From positions 4,092,001 through 4,156,000 of the forward strand of contig OZ244050.1 of assembly GCA_965215115.1 (NCBI GenBank): DNA of 64,000 bases. The letters are read 5' to 3'. Source of the DNA: CALDTK01 sp965215115 (GTDB lineage Bacteria > Bacteroidota > Bacteroidia > Chitinophagales > Saprospiraceae). This document shows positions 16,923 through 25,213 of the stretch, piece by piece; within the stretch, counting starts at the first letter, position 1; each line of letters opens with the position of its first letter. The notes below the pieces were generated by a model. It was not told the origin of the DNA, did no database searches, and saw only the letters and a list, made by a program, of their open reading frames with translations. The translations under genes were made by a program, and so were the position numbers.

Positions 16923-18395
16923 ATGATGATGAGTCTACGCGCGTTTTTGATGGTACTCCTCACGGTGAGCTTCGCGCAGACGGTTTTGGCGCAAGCCGCT
17001 AAAAAGGCCTCCGAGCCCAAGTCCGCCGGCTACGACATCGAGGTGACGATAGACGGCTTCGCGGGCGGCGAACTTTACCTCGCCAACTACTTCCTCGACA
17101 AGCAGTACATCGTCGACACGGCCGCGTACGTCAACGGCAAGGCGGTCTTCAGGGACACCGGCCGCCTCAAGGAAGGCATGTACCTCCTGGTTTTGCCGCC
17201 CGACAACGACTACGCGCAGTTGCTTATCGACGAGGATCAGGACTTTAAGCTTAGGACAAAAAGCGGCGACCTCACCGGCGGCATGAGGGTCGAGGGCAGC
17301 GACGAGAACGAGCGCTTCTTCGCGTACCTCCACCTCCTCGACGAGCTGCGGCCGCGCGCCGATAGCCTTCGGGCGATCGTCAACGACAGCACCTCGACCG
17401 AGGCCCAACGCACGGCCGCGCAAGCCGCCGTCGAGCGGATCGACGAGGGCGTCATCGCCGAGCAGCGGCGCATCAAGACCACGGCCTCCGGGTCGATCCT
17501 GGCCGGGCTACTGCGCAGTTTCGACGAACCGCAGATGCCGGACTTCACCGGCAGCGAGGAGGAGGTCCAACGCCAGCAGTACCTGTATTACAAGGACCAC
17601 TACTTCGACGGCGTCGACCTCGCCGACCCACGCGGCCTGCGGAGCACCTACCTCGACCAGAAGGTCAACTACTACCTCGACAAGCTCGTCGTCCCCACGC
17701 CCGACAGCATCAACAAAGAACTCGATAGGCTGCTGGCCGCGATGGCGCCGGCGCCGGAGACCTTCCGCGCCTACGTGAGCAAGTTCCTCAACCAGTACGC
17801 CTCCTCGAAGATCGTCGGCCAGGACGCGGTGTACGCGCACCTCGGCGAGAAGTACTACATGGACGCCGCCCAGACCCCGTGGATCGACTCGACGACCCGG
17901 GCCAAGATCGAGGAGAACGTCCTGCGCCTCAAGCCCCTGCTCATCGGACAGCCCGCCCCCGAGCTCACGACCTTCCGCCAGGACGGGCAGCCGCTACGAC
18001 TTCAGGACCTCGACGCCGCCTACACGGTACTGTTCTTCTTCGACCCGGAGTGCGGGGTGTGCAAGAAGCAGACCCCGACCCTGGTCGAGTTCGCGATGGA
18101 CTACGCCGCCAAGGGCGTCAAGGTCGTGTCGGTGTGCACGAAGCTCGGCAGGGAGGGCGACACCTGCTGGCCGTACGTGGCCGACAAGGAGCACATGGCC
18201 GACGCGATCATCAACACCAACGACCCCTACCACCGCTCGAAGTTCAAGGTGAGCTACGACATCAGTTCGACGCCGCAGATCTACGTCCTCGACCGCGAGA
18301 AGCGCATCGTGAGCAAGCGCATCGCCGCCGAGCAGCTCGGGGAGGTGGTCGACAACCTGATGAAGATGCGCTCGACGGACACGGCCGGCAAGTAA
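16923..18395 (+). CDS. TlpA-like thioredoxin-fold thiol-disulfide oxidoreductase
   Basis: 490 aa with a cleavable signal peptide (ending VLAQ). The N-terminal third has a beta-rich DUF4369-like domain (GYDIEVTIDGFAGGELYLAN), the middle is helical, and the C-terminal about 150 residues form a thioredoxin fold with active site CGVC at about residues 377-380 in FFFDPECGVCKKQTP. This architecture is common in Bacteroidota periplasmic TlpA/ResA-type proteins that reduce or isomerise disulfides of envelope proteins. The start is one of three tandem ATG codons. The signal peptide carries a GTTTT mini-hairpin repeat at 16983, read as VLAQA. Confidence 0.88.
   Translation: MMMSLRAFLMVLLTVSFAQTVLAQAAKKASEPKSAGYDIEVTIDGFAGGELYLANYFLDKQYIVDTAAYVNGKAVFRDTGRLKEGMYLLVLPPDNDYAQLLIDEDQDFKLRTKSGDLTGGMRVEGSDENERFFAYLHLLDELRPRADSLRAIVNDSTSTEAQRTAAQAAVERIDEGVIAEQRRIKTTASGSILAGLLRSFDEPQMPDFTGSEEEVQRQQYLYYKDHYFDGVDLADPRGLRSTYLDQKVNYYLDKLVVPTPDSINKELDRLLAAMAPAPETFRAYVSKFLNQYASSKIVGQDAVYAHLGEKYYMDAAQTPWIDSTTRAKIEENVLRLKPLLIGQPAPELTTFRQDGQPLRLQDLDAAYTVLFFFDPECGVCKKQTPTLVEFAMDYAAKGVKVVSVCTKLGREGDTCWPYVADKEHMADAIINTNDPYHRSKFKVSYDISSTPQIYVLDREKRIVSKRIAAEQLGEVVDNLMKMRSTDTAGK
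16983..16996 (+). repeat. GTTTT mini-hairpin repeat, GGC-GCAA-GCC
   Basis: Sense in the signal-peptide region of the TlpA-like gene, read as VLAQA. Confidence 0.85.
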
Positions 18396-18400
18396 GCCAC

Positions 18401-19978
18401 CTAGCCCACGGGCACGCGGCCGTCGGGTTGGATCGTGAGGTCGGTGCCGCGCCGCGCGGCGGGCTCCGGCGGCAGGTAAGTAAAATCGATGTCGTGGTCC
18501 TCGGCGTGGAGGCGGAAGTCGTCGAAGACATCCTGGACGTCGGGGTCGATGACCACGGCGCGCCGCCCGTCGACCACCACCTTGGCGCCGTCGGGGAGGG
18601 CATTGAGCGTCTGTCCGATGCGGGCCTTATTTAGGAACGTGACGTGCTCCGAGAGCTCGAGCACGAGCGTCTCGCCGTCGCGGTGCTTCTGTCGCTCCGA
18701 GAAGTAGGGCGTGCGGAAGTTGACGATCAGCAGGAAGATGATCGACACGAGCAGGCCCACGCCGATGCCGGTGAGCAGGTCCGTGAAGTAGATCGCGACC
18801 ACGGTCACGACGAAGGGCACGAACTGCCCCCAGCCCCGTCTGTACTGCTGCACGAAGTTCGCGGGCGCCGCCAGTTTGTACCCGACCACCATCAGGATCG
18901 CCGCGAGGCTCGCCATGGGGATGTAGTTCATCGCAAACGGGAAGATCAGCACCGCCAGGGCCAGCCAGAGGCCGTGCAGGACGCTGGAGACCTTCGACTC
19001 GGCCCCGGCCTGGAGGTTGGCCGACGAGCGCACGATCACCTGCGTGAGCGGCAGGCCGCCGATGAGTCCGGACAGGAGGTTGCCGACGCCCTGCGCGAGG
19101 AGCTCGCGGTTGACCGGCGTGATCTCTCTGTGGGGGTCCATCTTGTCGGTCGCCTCGACGCAGAGCAGGGTCTCGATACTGGCCACGATCGCGATGGTGG
19201 CCCCCGTGATCCACACGGCCGGTTGCCCGAAGGCGGACCAGTTCGGGGTGACCAACAGCGACTTGACCTCGGCCAGCGAGGAGGTCACCGGGATGTCGAT
19301 GGTGTGGCCGGCGCTCAGCGCCCAACTCGTGCCCTCGTACGCGAAGAACAGCGCCACGCCCGCCAGCACGGCCAGGAGCTGACCGGGGATGTGCTTGAGG
19401 ACGGGATTGCGCTTGATCCAGGCGGTTTGGAACAATAGAATCAGCAATATCCCGACCACCGTAATGAGGACGGCCCCCGGATTAACGAAGTCGAGCATCT
19501 TGACGAGCTCCGAGCTCGTCGTCTCTCCGTCGGGCTGCTCGTAGAACAGGTCACCCTCCGGATCGGTATCGTAGCCGACGGCGTGCGGGAGTTGCTTGAG
19601 GAAGATGATGACGCCGATACCGGCGAGCATGCCCTTGATGACGCTGTTCGGGAAGAAGTACGCGACGACGCCGGCCCGCAGTACCCCGAGTACGAGCTGC
19701 ACCGCGCCCCCGATGATGACCGCCGTGAGGAAGGTCTCGAAGCCGAGGCCCCCGATGGCCTCGGCGACGATGACGGCCAGGCCCGCGGCCGGTCCGGAGA
19801 CCCCGAGTCGCGACCCGGAGAGCGAGCCGACGATAAGGCCGCCGATGATGCCGGCGATGATGCCGGACAGTGGGGGGGCGTCACTCGCGACGGCGATCCC
19901 GAGGCAGAGCGGGAGGGCGACCAGGAAGACGACGAGGGAGGCGCTCAGGTCGCGCCCGAAGGAGGTAGGTAGTTTCAA
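18401..19978 (-). CDS. SulP family inorganic anion transporter with STAS domain
   Basis: 525 aa. About 12 membrane helices form a SulP/SLC26-type transporter (FLVALPLCLGIAVASDAPPLSG, SGPAAGLAVIVAEAIGGLG, GGLPLTQVIVRSSANLQAG), then a cytoplasmic STAS domain from about residue 425 (VLELSEHVTFLNKARIGQTL). The family carries sulfate, bicarbonate or related anions across the inner membrane; the substrate cannot be read from the sequence. The long Ser/Ala/Thr-rich reverse frames over this gene are shadows. No GTTTT mini-hairpin repeat lies in its 1.6 kb. Confidence 0.92.
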   Translation of the reverse strand: MKLPTSFGRDLSASLVVFLVALPLCLGIAVASDAPPLSGIIAGIIGGLIVGSLSGSRLGVSGPAAGLAVIVAEAIGGLGFETFLTAVIIGGAVQLVLGVLRAGVVAYFFPNSVIKGMLAGIGVIIFLKQLPHAVGYDTDPEGDLFYEQPDGETTSSELVKMLDFVNPGAVLITVVGILLILLFQTAWIKRNPVLKHIPGQLLAVLAGVALFFAYEGTSWALSAGHTIDIPVTSSLAEVKSLLVTPNWSAFGQPAVWITGATIAIVASIETLLCVEATDKMDPHREITPVNRELLAQGVGNLLSGLIGGLPLTQVIVRSSANLQAGAESKVSSVLHGLWLALAVLIFPFAMNYIPMASLAAILMVVGYKLAAPANFVQQYRRGWGQFVPFVVTVVAIYFTDLLTGIGVGLLVSIIFLLIVNFRTPYFSERQKHRDGETLVLELSEHVTFLNKARIGQTLNALPDGAKVVVDGRRAVVIDPDVQDVFDDFRLHAEDHDIDFTYLPPEPAARRGTDLTIQPDGRVPVG

Positions 19979-20055
19979 GGGGGAGAAGATGGTAGAGTTG
20001 CAGGATGCCTCACGCTGGACGGCCGTGAAGGAGGTTCGGACTTTCGGGATTCAAC

Positions 20056-20400
20056 CTACACCTCCGGCGGCGGGACCTCCTGGCCGAGCGCGGGGCCCGG
20101 GTACTCGCTCGCCCGGTGGTCGGCTTTCGCCAAAACCGGGTACCCGGGTAGCGATGGCTTCCGGCGGTGGCCCAGTCCCGGGCGGGACGCTTCGAGTTGC
20201 TGCTCCATTTCGCCGTCGGAATCCTCGCCACCGTCGTCGTCGGGTAGCTGGGTGTCCCCTAGCTCCACCGGCGCGTAGCCCGTGTCGACAAGTGGCATAC
20301 CGGGCGTCGTCGCGGCGGACAGCGCCAGTCCGATGAGCATACCGCACAGGTAGCCCCAGAGGCAGACACTTGATCGCGGGGGAAGAGTAGGGAAACGCAC
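20056..20400 (-). CDS. Hypothetical small membrane-anchored protein
   Basis: 114 aa from GTG 20398-20400; not recognised. One hydrophobic segment at about residues 11-31 (SVCLWGYLCGMLIGLALSAA) is followed by an acidic stretch (DDDGGEDSDGEMEQQ) and a basic, Pro-rich tail ending PPPEV. The GTG is chosen because TACTTTTA ends 5 nt upstream, the same spacing as in tilS. It holds a mini-hairpin repeat at 20123, read as VLAKA, as in confirmed genes. The segment is otherwise covered by competing reverse-strand frames, so this call is moderate. Confidence 0.5.
   Translation of the reverse strand: MRFPTLPPRSSVCLWGYLCGMLIGLALSAATTPGMPLVDTGYAPVELGDTQLPDDDGGEDSDGEMEQQLEASRPGLGHRRKPSLPGYPVLAKADHRASEYPGPALGQEVPPPEV
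20123..20136 (-). repeat. GTTTT mini-hairpin repeat, GGC-GAAA-GCC
   Basis: Exact consensus; sense to the predicted small gene at 20056-20400, read as VLAKA. Confidence 0.9.
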
Positions 20401-20405
20401 CTGGG

Positions 20406-20413
20406 TAAAAGTA
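20406..20413 (-). promoter_or_regulatory. Candidate -7 box (TACTTTTA)
   Basis: TACTTTTA ends 5 nt before the GTG at 20400, the leaderless arrangement seen at tilS and 34239. Confidence 0.4.
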
Positions 20414-20562
20414 AGGCCATCCGCGTCGGTTGCGACCGGCAACACCGAGATCTAGACAACCGCCGACCGCCAGCGAGTGAGACGCTCGGAGTGTCGCGTC
20501 CGTGCTGCCCCAACAAAAGAACCTCGACTGACCTCTCCTACGGCATAACAAAACCTAAGACC

Positions 20563-22425
20563 TTGAAAAAATTCACCCTCCTCAACTTGTTCACCTTCTC
20601 GGTGGTGGCCACGGCCATGGCGCAGGATGATACGGCCTTCGTGACCGAGATCGTCGGCACGCCCAACTACCTGATCGTCGTCATCTGCGGCGTGCTGCTT
20701 GCCTTCGGGTTCCAGTACCTCCTCACGGCACTCTCGGTCGCGATCGGGCTCACGGCCGTGCCCAACGCCAAAGAGGCCTACGCCAAGGCGAAGGCCAGGC
20801 CCGACGACCCCGACCGGACGCGTTTTCGCGCCAGCGGGACCCCTCGGTACGTGCGCGAAGGCAACGTCACCATCGCCGTGTACGAAGACGACGACGACCA
20901 CGACAACAAATACGACAACGACGGCGCGGACGGCGCCCCGATCGGGGTCACCATCTCGAGCGCGCTCGGGATCTGGAACGCCATCACGACCGCCATCGCG
21001 CTGTTCGCGGCTACGCTTCTGGCGCTCCACCTCAGCGCGGTGCTGAACGAGCACATCGCCATCACGCTCGCGCTCACCATCTGGGCCACGTTCTTCATGC
21101 TGCTGTTCTGGCTCGAGAGCCGCTTCGCGAGCACGGTCATCGGGGGACTCGTCTCCGCGGCCACGTCCGGGCTCAAGTCCGCCGGGGAGGCCGTCAAAAA
21201 CATGGTGGCCCCCTCGCCGGTCGACAAGGTCGCCGATCGGGTCGAGTCTACGATGGCCGACCTCGAGAGCCACCTCTCCGACGGCTTCGACACCGATAAG
21301 CTCGTCGACGCCATCAACAACTTCGGCAAGAAAGTCGAGAAGAACACACCGAGCTACGACCAACTCAAGTCCGACCTCGAGGACATCGTCCGGTCCGGCG
21401 CCGAGGCGGGCCAGAAGGGCGGCGGCGGCAATCCGGCCAAGTGGACCGCCATCCAGAGCGTCATCCAGACCGTCACCGAGAACAGCGACGGCAGCGGCGG
21501 CGACGACTCCCCCGAGAGCAAGGAGCGCAAGCAGAAGCTCAAGGACCTCATGGCCGACCTCAAGGCGACCTACGACAAGGAGGGCCTCACGCAAGAGGGC
21601 GTGAAGGACGCCCTGAAGAACGCCGACGTCGTCGACGACGCCACGGTCGACAAGTACATGGACAAGATCGGCAGCGTGTTTAGCGGCAGCGGCGAGGCCG
21701 ACTTCAGCAAGGAAGGCCTCCTGAAAAAGATGCAGGGCCTCATCGACGAGGGCGAACTCTCGGTCGATGATCTCTCGAAGGAGAAGGTCCGCGAGAAGCT
21801 CAAAGGTATGGACCGCACGAAAGTCACCGAACTCGTCGCGGCGAACACCGCGCTCAACAAAGACCAGATCGACAACTACGTCGACCAAGCTATGTCGGTA
21901 CTGGAGATGGTCCAGGGCAAGCTCGCCGCGGTCGGGGTTACCGGTAACGCCAACGGCACCGGTGGCGCGGACGCGGGTGTTTTGGCGCAAGCCCAGAAAC
22001 TCGTCATGCAGTACCTCGGCGGCACCGACGGCAAGGACGGCGGCCAGGGCGCCGGCTTTGATTTCAACAGCATCAAGAAGGAAGTCATGGCCGCGCTCGC
22101 GGACCCGAAAGACTCCGTGTCCACGGTCCGCAAGCGCCTCGCCTCGATGGACCGTGACACGCTCACCAAGACCCTCATCGACAACACGAGTCTCTCGAGG
22201 GCCGACATCGACGAGGCCGTCCACCGGGTCGACACCATGCGCGCCGACCTGGAGACCAAGCTCATCGAACTCGAGACCAAGGCAAGGGCCACGCTGCGCC
22301 AGACCGAGCGCCAGGCCGTCATCCAGGCCGAGCACGCGCGCAAAACCGCCGTCGCAGCCGCCTGGTGGCTCGTCGTCGCCATCGTGGTATCCGGGGCCGC
22401 GGCCGTAGCCGGGGCCTTCGTCTAG
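20563..22425 (+). CDS. Membrane protein with repeated helical domain, unknown function
   Basis: 620 aa from TTG 20563 (LKKFTLLNLFTFSVVATAMAQ, a signal peptide); a longer frame begins at 20491 but would precede the signal sequence. Further hydrophobic segments lie at about 36-60, 135-160 and 165-185, and a last helix at about 597-620. Between them is a long charged helical region with at least two clear copies of a unit of about 45 residues: VREKLKGMDRTKVTELVAAN and VRKRLASMDRDTLTKTLIDN, each followed by NTxL-x4-ID-x7-VdxM-x3-L. A coiled coil precedes the last helix. I do not recognise the family. GTTTT mini-hairpin repeats lie at 20822 and 21979. Confidence 0.8.
   Translation: MKKFTLLNLFTFSVVATAMAQDDTAFVTEIVGTPNYLIVVICGVLLAFGFQYLLTALSVAIGLTAVPNAKEAYAKAKARPDDPDRTRFRASGTPRYVREGNVTIAVYEDDDDHDNKYDNDGADGAPIGVTISSALGIWNAITTAIALFAATLLALHLSAVLNEHIAITLALTIWATFFMLLFWLESRFASTVIGGLVSAATSGLKSAGEAVKNMVAPSPVDKVADRVESTMADLESHLSDGFDTDKLVDAINNFGKKVEKNTPSYDQLKSDLEDIVRSGAEAGQKGGGGNPAKWTAIQSVIQTVTENSDGSGGDDSPESKERKQKLKDLMADLKATYDKEGLTQEGVKDALKNADVVDDATVDKYMDKIGSVFSGSGEADFSKEGLLKKMQGLIDEGELSVDDLSKEKVREKLKGMDRTKVTELVAANTALNKDQIDNYVDQAMSVLEMVQGKLAAVGVTGNANGTGGADAGVLAQAQKLVMQYLGGTDGKDGGQGAGFDFNSIKKEVMAALADPKDSVSTVRKRLASMDRDTLTKTLIDNTSLSRADIDEAVHRVDTMRADLETKLIELETKARATLRQTERQAVIQAEHARKTAVAAAWWLVVAIVVSGAAAVAGAFV
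20822..20836 (+). repeat. GTTTT mini-hairpin repeat, CGC-GCCA-GCG
   Basis: Variant with compensated CGC/GCG stem and loop GCCA; sense, read as RFRASG. One of the weaker members. Confidence 0.45.
21979..21992 (+). repeat. GTTTT mini-hairpin repeat, GGC-GCAA-GCC
   Basis: Sense in the helical-repeat membrane protein gene, read as VLAQA. Confidence 0.85.
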
Positions 22426-22496
22426 CCATCGACAGCGTATACATTGCGGGGCTCGCCCGACGGGGACATACCGTCGGACGGGCCCCGCTCCCGTAT

Positions 22497-23345
22497 ATGC
22501 ACCCCCGCAATCGCTACACCGAGCCTTACGACCTCGCGGCACTGTGCAACGTCGTGCCGGCCCTGGCCGAGCATATCGTCACTTCGCCGGACGGCCGTAA
22601 AACCCTCGACTTTGCAGCCCCAGTGGCGGTGCTCCAGCTTAATAAGGCCCTCCTGCTCAAGGACTACGGACTGGACTTCTGGGACCTGGCCCCGGAGGTC
22701 CTGTGTCCAGGCGTACCGGGGCGACTCGACTACGTACACGTTTTGGCGGACCTCATCGGCGAGCGCGCGACCGATGTCCGTGGCGTAGACATTGGCACGG
22801 GGGCGTCTGTGGTGTACCCGATCCTCGGGGTCGGCGAGTACGGCTGGCGCTTCGTCGGTACCGAGGTCGACGTCCGGAGTCTCCGCGCCGCCGAGGCCAT
22901 CGTGAAGTTCAACAGGGTCCTGCGGGGTCGCGTAGAGCTTCGGCAACAGCACCACCCCACGAGCATCTTCGAGGGTGTACTCCGCCCCCAGGATCGCTTC
23001 ACGTTTTCGATGTGTAATCCTCCTTTCTACGCGAGCCCGGACGAGGCGGCGGCTTTCGCCAAAACCAAGGCTACCAACATCGGGCGCACCCGCGCGGCCA
23101 ACAACTTCGGCGGCCGCGCCCACGAACTGGTGACGCCCGGCGGCGAGGAAGCCTTTCTGCACCGCATGATACTGGAGTCGGTCGCCTTCAAGGCACAGGT
23201 GGGGTGGTTCACGATGCTCGTCTCCCGCGAGGCCTACCTACCGCGGGCGAAGCGTGTTTTGGCGAAAGCTAAACCGAGCTCCATCGAGGTGCTGCCGCTC
23301 GACACGGGCAACAAGCCGCAACGCGTCCTGGCGTGGCGTTGGTAG
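22497..23345 (+). CDS. rlmF: 23S rRNA (adenine(1618)-N(6))-methyltransferase
   Basis: 282 aa. It begins MHPRNRYTEPYDLAAL, the characteristic RlmF start, and has a Rossmann SAM-binding motif (GVDIGTGASVVYPILG at about 98-113) and the N6-adenine methyltransferase signature NPPF at about residue 174. RlmF methylates A1618 of 23S rRNA during 50S assembly. The C-terminus (KPQRVLAWRW) also fits. The start is ATG 22497, not the upstream frame at 22365, which overlaps the previous gene. GTTTT mini-hairpin repeats at 23052 (AFAKT) and 23256 (VLAKA). Confidence 0.93.
   Translation: MHPRNRYTEPYDLAALCNVVPALAEHIVTSPDGRKTLDFAAPVAVLQLNKALLLKDYGLDFWDLAPEVLCPGVPGRLDYVHVLADLIGERATDVRGVDIGTGASVVYPILGVGEYGWRFVGTEVDVRSLRAAEAIVKFNRVLRGRVELRQQHHPTSIFEGVLRPQDRFTFSMCNPPFYASPDEAAAFAKTKATNIGRTRAANNFGGRAHELVTPGGEEAFLHRMILESVAFKAQVGWFTMLVSREAYLPRAKRVLAKAKPSSIEVLPLDTGNKPQRVLAWRW
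23052..23065 (-). repeat. GTTTT mini-hairpin repeat, GGC-GAAA-GCC
   Basis: Exact consensus, antisense to rlmF, read there as AFAKT. Confidence 0.9.
23256..23269 (+). repeat. GTTTT mini-hairpin repeat, GGC-GAAA-GCT
   Basis: Exact 14-mer, sense in rlmF, read as VLAKA. Confidence 0.9.
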
Positions 23346-23473
23346 CGGACGCTCCTGCGTAAAATCTAGCGTGCCCGTAAAAGAGGAACGATTTGCGCTC
23401 GGCGCTACTGCGGTGTAGTACGCATAAACCACACGCGGAGGTCCTTCTTGCCGAGCGACCTTACATTGCCGCC

Positions 23474-24391
23474 ATGCCGCACGACCTTACCCTCGTACTC
23501 ATGGCCGCCGGCATGGGGAGCCGCTACGGTGGCCTGAAGCAAGTCGAGCCCATGGGCCCCGGCGGGGAAAGCCTCGTGGACTACGCCGTCTTCGACGCAC
23601 GGCGGGCGGGCTTCACGAAGTTCGAATTCATCATCCGCGAGGATATCGCACGGGACTTCGGCGAGACCGTCGGCGCCCGCCTGGCCCGGGGCGGCATCGA
23701 GGCAGGCACCGTCTGGCAACAGCTTCATGACCTACCGAAGGACCTTGCGCAGTATACGGACCTGAGTCATCGGTCCAAACCCTGGGGCACGGCCCACGCG
23801 GTCTGGGCGGCGCGCCACCGCGTCGACACCCCCTTCGCGGTCCTCAACGCGGACGACTACTACGGCCCCGGTGCGTACCGACTCCTCGCGGAGCACCTGC
23901 GCCGCGGCACCGGCGAGTACGCCATCGTTGGCTACAACCTGGCCGAGACACTGTCCGAGCACGGTACGGTGGCCCGCGGTATCCTCGAGAAGGACGACAA
24001 CGGTCGCCTCGTCCGCATTGCCGAGCGGACCCAGATCGAGCGCCTGCCCGACGGCTCGGTAGTCAATCACGAGGCAGGTGCGGCCGACCTCCCGCTCTCC
24101 CCGGAGGCCAGTGTGTCGATGAATATCATGGGTTTCACCCCGGCAATTTTCCCACAACTCGAAGCCGCGCTCGCGACCTTCATCGAGTCCCACGGCCACG
24201 AGCCCAAGTCCGAACTGTACCTCCCCAACGTGGTCGGACAACTCGTCGCCGACGACGCAGCCGAGGTCCGGGTACTGGCCACGGACGAAGAGTGGTTTGG
24301 CGTCACCTACGCCGCCGATACGGACATCGTACGCGCGCGCCTCCGACAACTACACGCGAGTGGCGTCTATCCTGAGACGCTGTACGGTTGA
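23474..24391 (+). CDS. Sugar nucleotidyltransferase-like protein
   Basis: 305 aa with an N-terminal NTP-transferase fold: LVLMAAGMGSRYGGLKQVEP (about 6-25) is the nucleotide-binding signature of sugar-1-phosphate nucleotidyltransferases, and LNADDYYGPGAY at about 124 matches the metal-binding Asp region. Such enzymes join a sugar phosphate to an NTP to give an NDP-sugar; the substrate is not clear and the gene lies outside the polysaccharide locus. The start is ATG 23474, preceded by TACATTG 5 nt upstream; an upstream in-frame start at 23393 is not favoured. Confidence 0.85.
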   Translation: MPHDLTLVLMAAGMGSRYGGLKQVEPMGPGGESLVDYAVFDARRAGFTKFEFIIREDIARDFGETVGARLARGGIEAGTVWQQLHDLPKDLAQYTDLSHRSKPWGTAHAVWAARHRVDTPFAVLNADDYYGPGAYRLLAEHLRRGTGEYAIVGYNLAETLSEHGTVARGILEKDDNGRLVRIAERTQIERLPDGSVVNHEAGAADLPLSPEASVSMNIMGFTPAIFPQLEAALATFIESHGHEPKSELYLPNVVGQLVADDAAEVRVLATDEEWFGVTYAADTDIVRARLRQLHASGVYPETLYG

Positions 24392-24400
24392 TCAGCACAC

Positions 24401-25213
24401 CTACTCATTGTCCCAGCTCCGCCGCCGCATGATCACGTCGAGCAAGGCGGGCGCGAAGCGCTTGACGTAGATGCCGGCCAGCTCCGTGCCCCCGATCAGG
24501 ATCTCCGGCCGTCCACGTAGTATTCCGTGCCAGGCCTTTTCGGCAAAACGCGCCGGGGCCATGCCGTTGGCCTGGTGCCTGTCCATCTTGCCCTGTCGCG
24601 AACCGTCGCCGACCACGGCGTTCTTACTGATGTCGGTGCGGATGTAGCCCGGGCTGATGATCGAGACCTTGACGCCCGAACCGGCCAGTTCGTAACGGAG
24701 GCTGTCGTAGTAGCCGTGGAGCGCGTGTTTGCTCGCCGCGTAGCTCGAGCGCAGAGGCGTCCCCATGTGTCCCACCACCGAACTCGTCGTCACGATGTGA
24801 CCGCTGCGCTCGTAGACCATCCGCGGGGCGACCTGCCTGGTGAGTTCGACGTTGCCGAAGAAGTTGACCTCCATGATGCGGCGCGTTACCGCCAGACTCG
24901 TGTTCAGCGCCGTGTCGCGCTGGGAGACGCCGCCGTTGTTGATGAGGTAGTCCACGCGACCGACGCGGTCCGCGATGACGGCGAGTTCGTCCACCTCGGC
25001 CAGGTCCAACGCGACGACCTCGTGGGCGAAGGGCCGGGTGAGCGAATCGCGAAGGGCCTCTAGTTTGTCCTGCCGCCGCGCGGACAACACCAGGTCCGCC
25101 CCCTCGGCGTCCGCCCAGCGCGCGAGCGCCTCGCCGAGCCCCGCGCTCGCCCCGGTGATCCACACTTTCTTGCCTACCAGCTTCCCCCCGGACATACGCT
25201 CAGTTTGCGCCAA
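24401..25213 (-). CDS. SDR family NAD(P)-dependent oxidoreductase
   Basis: 270 aa classical short-chain dehydrogenase/reductase. It shows the dinucleotide-binding TGASAGLG at about residues 20-27, the NNGG motif (LINNGGVSQ), the catalytic Ser in TTSSVVGHMG, and the YxxxK active site in SSYAASKHAL. The substrate is unknown; the C-terminal LAGIYVKRFAPALLDVIMRR resembles membrane-associating SDRs. ATG at 25195 is an alternative start. It overlaps the end of the upstream OmpA-like lipoprotein gene by 14 bp. A 5-nt-loop mini-hairpin variant lies at 24534. Confidence 0.9.
   Translation of the reverse strand: MAQTERMSGGKLVGKKVWITGASAGLGEALARWADAEGADLVLSARRQDKLEALRDSLTRPFAHEVVALDLAEVDELAVIADRVGRVDYLINNGGVSQRDTALNTSLAVTRRIMEVNFFGNVELTRQVAPRMVYERSGHIVTTSSVVGHMGTPLRSSYAASKHALHGYYDSLRYELAGSGVKVSIISPGYIRTDISKNAVVGDGSRQGKMDRHQANGMAPARFAEKAWHGILRGRPEILIGGTELAGIYVKRFAPALLDVIMRRRSWDNE
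24534..24549 (-). repeat. GTTTT mini-hairpin repeat, GCC-GAAAA-GGC
   Basis: Swapped-stem form with one extra A in the loop; sense in the SDR gene, read as RFAEKA. Confidence 0.7.

Noticed and set aside
20452..22542. 696-aa reverse open frame
   Set aside because: Antisense to the helical-repeat membrane protein gene; shadow composition (Leu/Val/Asp/Arg-rich) and no motifs.
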